A stretch of 64,000 bases of DNA from DYIU01 sp038326775 (GTDB lineage: Bacteria > Actinomycetota > Geothermincolia > Fen-727 > Anoxymicrobiaceae). Below the pieces are notes generated by a model. The model was not told the DNA's origin. It made no database searches and worked only from the letters and a program-made list of their open reading frames with translations. The DNA is taken from the NCBI GenBank assembly GCA_038326775.1, contig JBBQKJ010000001.1, forward strand, positions 74,755 through 138,754, in the 5' to 3' direction. Positions within the stretch are counted from its first letter, which is position 1. Every line of letters starts with the position of its first letter. Below, in pieces: positions 50,646-59,115 of the stretch. Made by a program: the position numbers and the translations under genes.

Positions 50646-52307
50646 ATGGCAGAGATCTTCGGGGGGCAGATCGTAGCGAAATACATCAAGGAAGTCGAGG
50701 GAATCGACACGATCTTTTCGCTCTCGGGCGGGCACATCGCGCCTGTCTTCGACGGGTGCCTGGACTACGGGGTCCGCAACATCGACGTGCGCCACGAGCA
50801 GGCCGCGGTCATGGCGGCGCATGCCTGGTCTGTCTTCACCGGCAAGCCCGGTGTCTGCCTGGTCACCGCCGGCCCCGGTTTCACGAACGCCCTCACCGGC
50901 GTGGCGAACGCCTTCATGGAGAACGTCCCCGTGGTGGTGCTGAGCGGCATGGCACCCATCCGCGACCTCGACAGGGGAGCCCTGCAGGACATGAACCAGG
51001 TCGATATGATAAGGCCCGTGGTCAAGTGGATCGGCAGGTGCTACGACGTCGCCCGGATACCGGAGTACCTCGGGATGGCGTTCAGGCACGCGGTCTCCGG
51101 CAGGCCCGGCCCGGTGTTCCTCGAGATACCCCCTGATGAGCTTTATATCTCCACCGAGGAGTCCGAGATGAAGTGGCCCGCGAGGCCGTCGAAGAAGTAC
51201 GCGGTCGTCCCCGACGAGGAATCCGTCAACGAGGCTCTCGAGCTGCTCGATGGCGCCGAGAAACCGCTGCTGCTCGGGGGCAGCGGAATAGCGGCGAGCG
51301 GGGCGGCTGACGAGCTTCGCGCTTTCCTGGACAAGACCGGCATGCCCTTCATACTGATGGATAACGGGCGGGGAGCCGTCCCCGACGAGCACCCGCAGTC
51401 GCTCTGGGACGGAGGGCTGATGGGTGTGCTCGCGGCGGCCTCGATGGCCGACGTGGTCTTCACGGTGGGCATCAGGCTCAACTGGGTGCTCGGCTTCGGC
51501 GACGTGCTGGCGAACGCGAAGGTCGTAAGACTCGACATCGACTCCGCGGAGGTGGACCGGAACCGCCAGGCCGACGTCGGCCTGGCAGGCGATGCCCGCG
51601 CCACGTTGAAGCTGTTGAACGAAAGCGTAAAAGAGGCTGACCGCGGTGAATGGTTGGGCTCCCTCAAGGGAATATTCGCCGGGCTGACCGAGACCGACAG
51701 GCAGCAGCGGGAGAACCCCGCCGACCCCATCCACCCGTTCTACCTGATGCAGCAGGTCAGGCAGACCGCGGGCGACGATACTGTATTTGTGCTCGACGGC
51801 GGCGACGCGCTCTACTTCTCCCTGATGACCTTCAGGGCCACGCGGACGTCCGGTGTCATCGGCAGCGGTACGTTGTTCGGTTGCCTCGGCACCGGAATGC
51901 CGTTCGCCCTGGGCGCCCAGGTCGCCCTTCCGGACAAGCGTGTCGTCCTTGTCACCGGCGACGGCTCGTTCGGGCTTAACGCCATGGAGTTTGAGACCGC
52001 CGTACGCCACGGCATCCCCATGGTCTGCGTCATCAGCAACGATGAGGGGTGGGGCATGGTCAAGCACCACCAGAGGCTCTGCTACTCGGACGACAGGGTG
52101 TGCGGGACCGAGCTCGGCACGATCCACTACGAGAAGATAGTGGAGGCGCTGGGCGGCTACGGCGAGTTCGTGGACAAGGCCGAGGGCATTGCGCCGGCCA
52201 TCAAGCGCGCGCTGGAATGCGGCAAGCCCGCCTGCGTGAACGTCATGACCGACCCGACGGTATTCAGCCCCGCGACAGCGATGTTCGCCGAGGGGTTCAA
52301 GTTCTAG
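50646..52307 (+). CDS. thiamine-diphosphate-dependent enzyme (acetolactate synthase-like)
   Basis: A 553-residue three-domain ThDP enzyme. The N-terminal Pyr domain has the catalytic Glu in VRHEQAAVMAAHAW and TAGPGFTNALTG; the middle domain has LLLGGSGIAASGA; the PP domain has the cofactor motif VTGDGSFGLNAMEF with CVISNDEGW. It resembles acetolactate synthase, oxalyl-CoA decarboxylase and related C-C lyases or ligases; substrate is not readable. The ATG at 50646 is preceded by GGAGGTGG; one at 50625 is possible. It is followed by an ACT-domain protein and a CoA-ligase gene. Confidence 0.85.
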   Translation: MAEIFGGQIVAKYIKEVEGIDTIFSLSGGHIAPVFDGCLDYGVRNIDVRHEQAAVMAAHAWSVFTGKPGVCLVTAGPGFTNALTGVANAFMENVPVVVLSGMAPIRDLDRGALQDMNQVDMIRPVVKWIGRCYDVARIPEYLGMAFRHAVSGRPGPVFLEIPPDELYISTEESEMKWPARPSKKYAVVPDEESVNEALELLDGAEKPLLLGGSGIAASGAADELRAFLDKTGMPFILMDNGRGAVPDEHPQSLWDGGLMGVLAAASMADVVFTVGIRLNWVLGFGDVLANAKVVRLDIDSAEVDRNRQADVGLAGDARATLKLLNESVKEADRGEWLGSLKGIFAGLTETDRQQRENPADPIHPFYLMQQVRQTAGDDTVFVLDGGDALYFSLMTFRATRTSGVIGSGTLFGCLGTGMPFALGAQVALPDKRVVLVTGDGSFGLNAMEFETAVRHGIPMVCVISNDEGWGMVKHHQRLCYSDDRVCGTELGTIHYEKIVEALGGYGEFVDKAEGIAPAIKRALECGKPACVNVMTDPTVFSPATAMFAEGFKF

Positions 52308-52379
52308 CAGTACTGAAACGCATCCGGGGAACCGGTGCTGTTTATTGGAATAGCCCGACCGGCGACAGGAGGGGATGAC

Positions 52380-52781
52380 ATGGCGGCACAGCGTATCGAT
52401 GTTTACAGGGTCGAGATCGAAGACAGGCCGGGCGCGCTCCAGGAGATGCTCTCGGGAATCGCGGAAGCCGATCTGAACATCTTCCACCTCGCGGCTTTCT
52501 CTTGCGGTGGTGCGAAGGGGATGGCCTACTGCGTTCCCGACAAGCCGGACGGTCTGCGGGAATTCGCAGGTTCCCGGGGGCTCGGCGTCGAGAAATGCGC
52601 GGGCTTCCTGTTGAGCGGCATCGACCGGGTTGGCGTTGGTGCCGAGGTCACCAGGCCGCTATCAAACGCGGGTATCAACGTAGTGGTGGGAACAGCCACG
52701 GTCTCTGCAGGCGATTACTACCTCCTGATAATAGTGGAGGACAAGGACGGGGACGCCGCAGCGGCAGCGCTCGGCGCGTAG
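52380..52781 (+). CDS. ACT-domain protein
   Basis: A 133-residue protein with two ACT-like halves: VYRVEIEDRPGALQEMLSGIAEADLNIFHLAA, and GIDRVGVGAEVTRPLSNAGINVVVGTATVSAGDYYLLIIVED. Such pairs bind amino acids or other small ligands allosterically. GGAGGGGATG lies before the ATG at 52380. The gene is 72 bases after the ThDP enzyme and could be its regulatory partner, as in acetohydroxyacid synthase, though the resemblance to a true small subunit is limited. Confidence 0.75.
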   Translation: MAAQRIDVYRVEIEDRPGALQEMLSGIAEADLNIFHLAAFSCGGAKGMAYCVPDKPDGLREFAGSRGLGVEKCAGFLLSGIDRVGVGAEVTRPLSNAGINVVVGTATVSAGDYYLLIIVEDKDGDAAAAALGA

Positions 52782-52793
52782 AGTTCCGCGCGG

Positions 52794-53837
52794 TCAGTCC
52801 TCATAGCGCGAAGCGAACTTCCAGAGCGCAGCGATCGACCTCAGGGCGCGGGCTGGGGAGGGGTAGGCCGGAACGCCGCCGCCCTCGATCGAGCTCTTCC
52901 ACTCGGCGCACATCCGGGCGTCACCGCCCATCAGCACCGCCGCGAGCGGCTTTTTAGGGTAATGCGCGCGGAGCGAGGCGAACATCGCCGCCGAGTCCAT
53001 GCCGGATTCCGGTATAACGGTGAAGATCACAACCACCGAGTCGATGCGCTCCTCTTCAAGCATCGTTTTCGCGGCCAGTGTAAAGCTTTCTTCGGGGCCG
53101 CGGGCCTCGATGGCGGCCCAGATGTCTGCCGGGTTTCGATACGGAACCCAGGCGGGCGCGACTTCTCTCATGCTGGCCGCGAACCGCTCCGAGAGCTGCG
53201 GCATCTCAAGGCCGAGACGCCCCACCGCGTCGGCGGAGAGAACGCACCCGGCACCGGTGATCGAGACCACCCCGACCCGGTTTCCGGCCGGAAGCGGCAA
53301 AGACGCGAACGCCTTCGCGCAGTCGAGCATCTCCTCGAAGTCGTCGACCCTGACGGCCCCTGCCTGCTCGACGAGCCCGTTGAAAATGCTGTCGTTGCCC
53401 GAAAGGGAGCCGGTGTGACTCGCCACCGCGCTTCGCCCCTGTTCGGTGCGACCGCTCTTGAGGAGGAGCACCGGCTTGGCCGCCGCGGCGAGCTTCAGCG
53501 AGTCGGCGAAGCCCCTGCCGTCGGACACGCCCTCGGTGTAGGCGCAGATGACTTTCGTCTCGGGGTCCCGGCGCAGGCAATGGAGCATGTCCACCTCGTC
53601 GATGTCCGCCTTGTTACCGAGGCAGGCTATCCTGCTGACAGCGAACCGCTCGCCGGTGTTTATCCAGCGCGCGATGCCGCTCGAGAAAAGCCCCGACTGG
53701 CCGAACATGGCGACCGTGCCGGGGCGCATCCGGTCGAGAGAGACGATGGAGGTGGCGAGCCCGGACGACGGGCAGACCGTGCCGATGCTGTTCGGGCCCA
53801 TCACCCTTATCCCCGCGCCGCGGGCGACCTCCATCAC
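52794..53837 (-). CDS. acyl-CoA synthetase (NDP-forming), CoA-binding and ligase-alpha part, 5' end damaged
   Basis: The 347 residues from a GTG at 53837 cover the end of the CoA-binding domain (GIRVMGPNSIGTVCP) and the succinyl-CoA-ligase-like domain, including the phosphohistidine region ASHTGSLSGND and VGVVSITGAGCVLSADAVG. In the family the CoA-binding domain begins about 100 residues earlier. The same frame upstream gives only GIRNVIIPAAGFSDAGEEGRRLEE before losing sense. A separate frame holds the true N-terminus (53913-53995), so about 80 residues appear missing. The ATP-grasp beta domain is also absent, as in two-subunit enzymes. Convergent with the ACT-domain gene. Confidence 0.7.
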   Translation of the reverse strand: MMEVARGAGIRVMGPNSIGTVCPSSGLATSIVSLDRMRPGTVAMFGQSGLFSSGIARWINTGERFAVSRIACLGNKADIDEVDMLHCLRRDPETKVICAYTEGVSDGRGFADSLKLAAAAKPVLLLKSGRTEQGRSAVASHTGSLSGNDSIFNGLVEQAGAVRVDDFEEMLDCAKAFASLPLPAGNRVGVVSITGAGCVLSADAVGRLGLEMPQLSERFAASMREVAPAWVPYRNPADIWAAIEARGPEESFTLAAKTMLEEERIDSVVVIFTVIPESGMDSAAMFASLRAHYPKKPLAAVLMGGDARMCAEWKSSIEGGGVPAYPSPARALRSIAALWKFASRYED

Positions 53838-53912
53838 GCCCTCTTCCAGGCGCCTGCCCTCCTCACCGGCGTCGGAGAAGCCCGCCGCGGGAATGATGAC
53901 GTTTCTGATGCC

Positions 53913-53995
53913 TGCCCTCGCCTCGACGCTCCGACAACCGCCACCGACCGCGGGTGGAAGAAGGCTTGCAGCGCATCGACGGCGTGCCCGGTCAT
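53913..53995 (-). pseudogene. N-terminal fragment of the acyl-CoA synthetase
   Basis: From an ATG at 53995, with AAGGAGGT before it, the frame reads HAVDALQAFFHPRSVAVVGASR, the usual start of an NDP-forming acyl-CoA synthetase CoA-binding domain. It then jumps out of frame at 53913-53921 to the later part of the same domain. A deletion of roughly 250 bases with change of frame, or an assembly error, explains this. Confidence 0.7.
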
Positions 53996-54172
53996 CTGGA
54001 AACCTCCTTTTCCGCGACGCTCAGCCGGTCCGCGGGCAATTCTATCACCGGCAGCCGCAGGCAGGAGTCCGACAGGTACCGTCGAATGTAGCAGGGCAGA
54101 TCAAGAGGGCGGGAGACCGGCGGCCCCGCCGGCGCCCCGGGGACGGCTCGCGGGATGAAAGGAGTGAACCAG

Positions 54173-55291
54173 ATGAGGGTAGTAGCGCTGGGAGGAGGCG
54201 GAGTCATGGGCCGGCTGGGGGTCAAGGACCTCGCCTCGAAGGAGAGCGTCGAGGAGATCCTGATCGCCGACCACGACCTCGACGCGGCGGAGGCGGTCGC
54301 GCGCGAGCTCGGGAGCAAGTGCAGCGCGAAGAAGGTGGACGCGAACAACCACGCCCAGATGGTGGAGACGGTCAGGGGCTTCGACGTGGCCATGGGGACC
54401 ATCGGGCCGTTCTACAAGTACGAGAAGAAGGTGGCGAGCGCCTGCATCGACGCGGGCGTAAATTACGTGAGCATCTGCGACGACTATGACGCGGCAGCCG
54501 ACTTCCTGGAGCTCGACGCCGCCGCCAAGAAGGCCGGCGTTACCGCGATCACAGGGGTCGGCTGGACCCCGGGCATCACCAACGTCTTCGCGCGCTTCGG
54601 TGCCGACCAACTCGACGAGGTGGAGGAGATAGCCGTCTCCTGGGCGTGCGACCCGGCGGACACCGCCGGCAAGGCGGTCACATTCCACTATATCCACGCG
54701 GTGACAGGCATGATACCTTCGTACATCGAAGGCCGGATGCAGAATATAAAGGCGGGCTCCGGCCTCGAGAGGATAAATTTCCCGGCGACCGTTGGGCCGG
54801 TCAACGTGTTCCACGCCGGGCACCCGGAGCCGGTGACAATTCCCCGCTACATTGACGCGAGGACTGTTACGCTCAAGGGTGGCCTTACCGACGCGTTCCT
54901 GGTCGGCCTCACCAACGTGCTGGTCGGCTTGCGCTTGACGAACACCATGCGCAAGAAGGACCTGATAGGAGCGTTGTTCAACATGGTGCTGCCGTATCTC
55001 GAGAGCATCGGCAAGCCCCCCGAGACGTGCTCCGCCTGCCGGACCGACATCACCGGCAAAAAGAACGGTAAGTGGACGCACCTGGCCTACGGGGCCGCCG
55101 ATCACATGGACAAGCTCACCTGCCTGCCGACTTCGATAGTGGTCCAGATGGTGGGGGAGGGCCTCATCACCGATAAAGGAGCCATGCCTCCGGAGGCATG
55201 CGTCGACCCAGGGGATTTTCTGAAGCGGCTCGTAGAGAGCGGGGTGCGCGTCTATGAAGGCGACGAGATGGTCAAACCGCTGAAAGTCTGA
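54173..55291 (+). CDS. saccharopine dehydrogenase-like NAD(P)-binding protein
   Basis: A 372-residue oxidoreductase. The N-terminus MRVVALGGGGVMGRLGVKDLA is a Rossmann motif, followed by IADHDLDAAEAVARELG and a central YVSICDDYDAAADFLEL typical of saccharopine dehydrogenase-family proteins. Later GVGWTPGITNVFARFGADQLDEVEEIAVSW is the standard lid. AAAGGAG precedes the ATG at 54173. It is divergent from the damaged acyl-CoA synthetase. It may reduce or oxidise an amino-acid-derived intermediate; the reaction is not known. Confidence 0.85.
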   Translation: MRVVALGGGGVMGRLGVKDLASKESVEEILIADHDLDAAEAVARELGSKCSAKKVDANNHAQMVETVRGFDVAMGTIGPFYKYEKKVASACIDAGVNYVSICDDYDAAADFLELDAAAKKAGVTAITGVGWTPGITNVFARFGADQLDEVEEIAVSWACDPADTAGKAVTFHYIHAVTGMIPSYIEGRMQNIKAGSGLERINFPATVGPVNVFHAGHPEPVTIPRYIDARTVTLKGGLTDAFLVGLTNVLVGLRLTNTMRKKDLIGALFNMVLPYLESIGKPPETCSACRTDITGKKNGKWTHLAYGAADHMDKLTCLPTSIVVQMVGEGLITDKGAMPPEACVDPGDFLKRLVESGVRVYEGDEMVKPLKV

Positions 55292-55450
55292 ATCCGGCTC
55301 TTCCTGAGTCGACCGTGAGGTCGAGCCATTGGCGGTAGTGGATACGAACAGGTCTTTTGTGAACATGACGGCGCCCTCACAATAGTGAAGACCCGACTCG
55401 GCGTTTTTGAGGCCATGCAGGTTAACGCGAACGGCGATGTATTTGAACGG

Positions 55451-55675
55451 CTACATCCTTTGTGTCAGGTTCGCGAAGCCAGCCTCGACTCCCCACGCCA
55501 TCAGGCCCATCCGGCAGAACCGCCATTGGCCCCCGAAGTCGATGGCGGGCATCTTTCCCTGCCCGACCAGGTCAAGGATGGTGCCCCGGTCTATTCCGAG
55601 GTATGTGGCTACTTGTTCCGTGTCCATGAAGTCGGTCGCTCCATCGTCGCCCGGCTTGAGTGCTTCCTGCGCCAT
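55451..55675 (-). CDS. excisionase-like helix-turn-helix protein
   Basis: A 74-residue DNA-binding protein: FMDTEQVATYLGIDRGTILDLVGQGKMPAIDFGGQWRF is the HTH_17/MerR-type excisionase domain (DTEQVA...LVxxGKxPA). ATG at 55675 with AAAGGAG upstream. Such proteins serve as phage or plasmid excisionases, but also as free-standing regulators; no integrase is near. The 159 bases before it (55292-55450) and 205 after it hold nothing recognised. Confidence 0.75.
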   Translation of the reverse strand: MAQEALKPGDDGATDFMDTEQVATYLGIDRGTILDLVGQGKMPAIDFGGQWRFCRMGLMAWGVEAGFANLTQRM

Positions 55676-55880
55676 GCTGTCTCCTTTCGACCCGTTCTCT
55701 TGGGGCGGTGGGTTCTTATTCGTTACTCGGTTCATGACCTGTTGATTGTAGCGAAACCAGGGGTTCGCCGGTGAACCGCGGCAGCTCAGCAGCCGGGATT
55801 ATCGCGCTCATATACATCATGATACAGAACAACGAAATCTGATATAGTATGGCAACGGTTCTCTGACAAAGGGAGGCAAC

Positions 55881-56075
55881 ATGGAGGGCAAGGGGATAGT
55901 CAAGAAGGCAGCGATAGCTATCGCGATAGCGCATATCACAGAGGCGCTCTTCGCCATGCGCATGGCGAAGAAGAGAGGGAAGAGCCCCGTGCTCTACTTC
56001 TTCCTGACCCTGCCGATCGGCTTCCCGGTCATGCTGCGCCTGAGGAAGACCGAGTGCGTCGAGGAGTCCGCCTGA
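55881..56075 (+). CDS. small membrane protein
   Basis: A 64-residue protein with two hydrophobic helices (AAIAIAIAHITEALFAM and PVLYFFLTLPIGFPVML) separated by a basic loop KKRGKS. GGGAGG precedes the ATG. Not recognised; resembles small integral membrane proteins of the DUF4499/TMEM254 kind only in form. Confidence 0.6.
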   Translation: MEGKGIVKKAAIAIAIAHITEALFAMRMAKKRGKSPVLYFFLTLPIGFPVMLRLRKTECVEESA

Positions 56076-56227
56076 GGCCGGAGTCATCGCTATCGCCCGG
56101 CTCCGGCGTGGGAGACCGGCTAAGAACTGATGAAGTGAGCAGAATCCCCGGGGTGTACTTCTCAACGGGGAATTGGTGCGCAATTGCGAGCGATCAGATG
56201 GGCCACTCCCCGCCCCCGGTTCGGCTT

Positions 56228-57052
56228 CTATAGCGGATGTCGCTCCTTGACCAACCCGGCCACTGCTTCGGCCGAGGCGGCCGCCTGCCACGTGCCGATG
56301 CCCCTGGCGCAAGCGTCGGACATGTAGATGATGGCGGGCATATCGAGGACCTGTTTGTCGAGCAGGTACTTGGCCACTACTCCCGACCCCGAGTAATCGA
56401 GCCCCGCGACATACCTGGCATAATCCAGGCCCATCGACTCCTCCCCCGCGAGCTGCAGCGTCAGGTCGATGCCGACGTTGGAGACTACGACATCGGCGGC
56501 AATCTTACCGTCGTCGGTGAGCACGCCGGTCACCTTTCCTCCATCGCTAAGCACACGCACGACACCCCGACCCAGGTGGAGCTGCCCGCCGTGCCGCTCG
56601 AGCCCTCGCAGGTAGGCATCGGCTATGGCGCCCGAGCCGCCGCGCGGGTAGCTCGTGTCGGCTGCCTTGAACATCTCGCGGAAGCAGTGGACGAACTCCC
56701 CGGCCGAAGCCCCGCGGCACGACATAGCGAACATCATGTAGCAGAAAGTATTGATGAAACGGTGCACCTGGGGGTCGCTGGTGTAGCTGTCGAGAAAGTC
56801 GGAAAGGATAACCTCGTCGTGGGCATCGATGAAAGCGTCGCTCGCTCTCATCAGCTTTGAAAAAAGGCGCGCCGCATCCGGAGCCTTCTACCACTTGACC
56901 CCCAGGTTGAGCGCCATGCGGGCCCTGGCCGCCAGGGACCGGATATCGAGAGGCTGGGGATAGATGCATAGCTTGCCCTGCTGCAAGTCGTATATCAGGG
57001 CCGCCGGGTCGTGCTTTCTGAACTTGAGGGGCTCGCCGGGGGAACGTGCCAT
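56228..57052 (-). pseudogene. remnant of a phytoene desaturase/amine oxidase-type FAD oxidoreductase
   Basis: Reading downward from an ATG at 57052, a frame of 54 codons (EPLKFRKHDPAALIYDLQQGK to LNLGVKW) meets a TAG at 56888-56890 and then continues in the same frame through FSKLMRASDAF to a stop at 56228. The later part has DSYTSDPQVHRFINTFCYMMF, YPRGGSGAIADAYLRGLERHGGQLHLGRGVVRV and DVVVSNVG, typical of carotenoid desaturase/isomerase-like enzymes. The FAD-binding N-terminus expected before it, about 100 residues, is absent, as is the C-terminal FAD motif. The gene is therefore decayed; the 3' part alone could still be annotated as a 207-residue protein. Confidence 0.65.
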
Positions 57053-57229
57053 GGGGCGTTCTTGTGGATGGTCGTCGCTTCAAGACGAACGAGGGATGAG
57101 GGTGTTTAATGAGAATTCATGGATGTAATTCCCGCTGTTGATTTGTATGAAGAACGGGAGAGAAAGCAATGCTATCGCAAAGAGGTTAGAATTTGCTGCT
57201 CGGGCAAGAGACGGTAATGCAGAGGTAAT

Positions 57230-58393
57230 GTGGACAACGCGGAAAGCGATACACGGATAGACGAGCGAAACGAGGGCGGCCGCGAGGATTCCCCGGCGGC
57301 CGCGAAGAAACCTTCACTCCTTAAACGTCTCGTGATGACCGTTTTCACCATCGCGATAGTCGCGCTGGTCTTTTCTTACATCCTGCCCAAATTCGCCAGC
57401 TACAAGGACGTCTTCAAGGCCATGGGCGAGCTGAGCGTCCTGCAGCTGGCGGTCCTGCTGGTGGTCGCGCTTCTGAACCTTGCCTGCGCCTGGTCCATGA
57501 ACCAGGCCTCGCTGCCCGGGATGCGCAACTGGCAGGCAGCCCAACTGACGCTCTCCCAGAACCTCATATCCAGCACGCTGCCACTGGGCGGCGCCTGGTC
57601 GATCGGGCTCGGGTACGCCATTATCCATTCCTACGGCTTCGGGGTGGCGCAGTACTCCCTCATGCTGGGGGTTTCCGGCATCTGGAACACCTTCGCGAAA
57701 CTCGCGCTCCCGGTGGTGGCGGTGCTGATGCTGGTCATAGTGGGCGGCGAGCAAACGGGGGGTACGATCATCCTGGCGCTCATCGGCGCGGGTACCCTCC
57801 TTGGCGCCCTGGCGGTCTTCGGGCTAGTCCTCTGGAAACGCTCGATGGCCTTCCGCCTCGGTGACCTTGCGGGGAGGGCCGCCTCCAGGCTTATGCGCGT
57901 TTTTCACCGGGGCCCCTTCACCACATGGGGCGAAGCGCTCGCCCGCTTCCGGGACCAGACCGTCCACGTTGCCAGGAAGCGCTGGTTCGCGCTTTCGGTT
58001 ATCGCCGTCCTCTACCAGTTGAGCACCTTCTGGGTGTTTCTCCTGGCGCTGCGCTTCTCGGGCGTGCCTGCCACCGGCGACAACAGCGTGTCCTGGGTCG
58101 TGGCCTTCGGCGTGTTCGCTTTCGTGAGGCTTATCTCTGCCATTCCCATCACCCCGGGCGCGGTAGGCATCGCCGAGGCATCCTACACGAGCCTCCTTAT
58201 TGCCGCCGGCGGATCCCGGGCCGAGGTGGTTGCGGGGGTCCTGCTGTTCCGAGGCCTTACCTGGCTGATGCCTATTCCGCTGGGAATCCCGGCATACGTC
58301 GCATGGTTGGTGAAGCAGCGCAAGAAGAATAGAGCGGTCGCCCCAGCCGGGGCGGCCGATGACGCCGTTGCGTACAAGGAGGATGGGCAATGA
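57230..58393 (+). CDS. flippase-like membrane protein (LPG synthase transmembrane region / UPF0104)
   Basis: A 387-residue membrane protein with about eight hydrophobic segments. It begins with an acidic cytoplasmic tail, then VMTVFTIAIVALVFSYILPKF, and contains SSTLPLGGAWSIGLGYAIIHSYGF and SAIPITPGAVGIAEASYTSLLIAAGG, the signature PxxPGxxGxxE-type segment of the family. Members move or decorate polyisoprenyl or phospholipid substrates. GTG start at 57230 with AGAGG upstream. It overlaps the next gene by four bases (ATGA) and so heads a four-gene membrane operon. Confidence 0.85.
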   Translation: MDNAESDTRIDERNEGGREDSPAAAKKPSLLKRLVMTVFTIAIVALVFSYILPKFASYKDVFKAMGELSVLQLAVLLVVALLNLACAWSMNQASLPGMRNWQAAQLTLSQNLISSTLPLGGAWSIGLGYAIIHSYGFGVAQYSLMLGVSGIWNTFAKLALPVVAVLMLVIVGGEQTGGTIILALIGAGTLLGALAVFGLVLWKRSMAFRLGDLAGRAASRLMRVFHRGPFTTWGEALARFRDQTVHVARKRWFALSVIAVLYQLSTFWVFLLALRFSGVPATGDNSVSWVVAFGVFAFVRLISAIPITPGAVGIAEASYTSLLIAAGGSRAEVVAGVLLFRGLTWLMPIPLGIPAYVAWLVKQRKKNRAVAPAGAADDAVAYKEDGQ

Positions 58394-59115
58394 GCTTCTG
58401 GGAATGGCTGGCCCCGAGCGGCCGCGCCGAGCAGGCGGGCATGTTCCTGGCGGGTGCCTCAGTGCCCTTCACGTTCCAGCGCACCCTCATGCCGCGCGGT
58501 GTGCTCGACCAGGCGCTGGCCACCGGCATCGTAATGGCGTTGGAATACGCTGTCGGCGCACTTGTGCAGGACAGCGTGGAGGCGGTGGCCGCGCGGACGG
58601 CGAACGCTCACGAGCACGGTGTCGAGCTGGAGGACCGCTCCTGGCGGCGATATACCATGGCGTTGGACCTGGCAGCCATCGGGCTCGGAGGAGCGCTGAA
58701 GAACACCTTCAAGCAGAGGGAGGGCGAGAACGTGGGGCGCGCCTGGGCCCGCCTCGCCGGGAGGTTCATCGCAAACGGCGCTTTCGCCGGGCTCTGCGTC
58801 GCGGTATTCCAGGAGGGGGCTGACGACCTTCACCTGCGCCGCCTGCGCGCCTTTCCGGTGGCCTTGCCGGGAGGGGTGATAGTCGCCGGAGTGCTCGATT
58901 CGCGCCGCCGACGCGCCGAGCGAGCCGCCGGCCCTGACCACCCGGCTCCCTTGAAAGCGTGGGAAGCACTGGGGATAAGCCAGCCCCGAACGGCTCTGGA
59001 GACCCCCGGGTCACTTCGCGGCTATCTCGGGTATAGGGTACGGGATAGGTTTGCTGATAAAGCTCGTATACGGCCGCATCGAGGAGGGCGCGAGCCGTAT
59101 CGAACCCGCTTTTGA
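58390..59115 (+). CDS. alpha/beta-hydrolase family protein, N-terminal membrane part (frameshifted)
   Basis: The 241 codons from the ATG at 58390 start a membrane domain (SFWEWLAPSGRAEQAGMFLAGA and later SLRGYLGY) as in Abhydrolase_9_N. Meaning is lost after LETPG near 59003-59007, a run of five C. In the next frame the sequence continues sensibly as HFAAISGIGYGIGLL, a membrane helix, into the catalytic half at 59051. One gene of about 634 codons appears broken by a one-base shift in the C-run, either a real mutation or a sequencing error. Overlaps the preceding stop. Confidence 0.65.
   Translation: MSFWEWLAPSGRAEQAGMFLAGASVPFTFQRTLMPRGVLDQALATGIVMALEYAVGALVQDSVEAVAARTANAHEHGVELEDRSWRRYTMALDLAAIGLGGALKNTFKQREGENVGRAWARLAGRFIANGAFAGLCVAVFQEGADDLHLRRLRAFPVALPGGVIVAGVLDSRRRRAERAAGPDHPAPLKAWEALGISQPRTALETPGSLRGYLGYRVRDRFADKARIRPHRGGREPYRTRF

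Noticed and set aside
50538..52487. 649-codon minus-strand open frame opposite the ThDP enzyme
   Set aside because: No ribosome site or family motifs; the plus strand carries complete ThDP motifs.
55451..55675. Excisionase-like gene as evidence for a prophage or integrative element
   Set aside because: No integrase, attachment-site duplication or phage genes nearby; such HTH proteins also occur alone.
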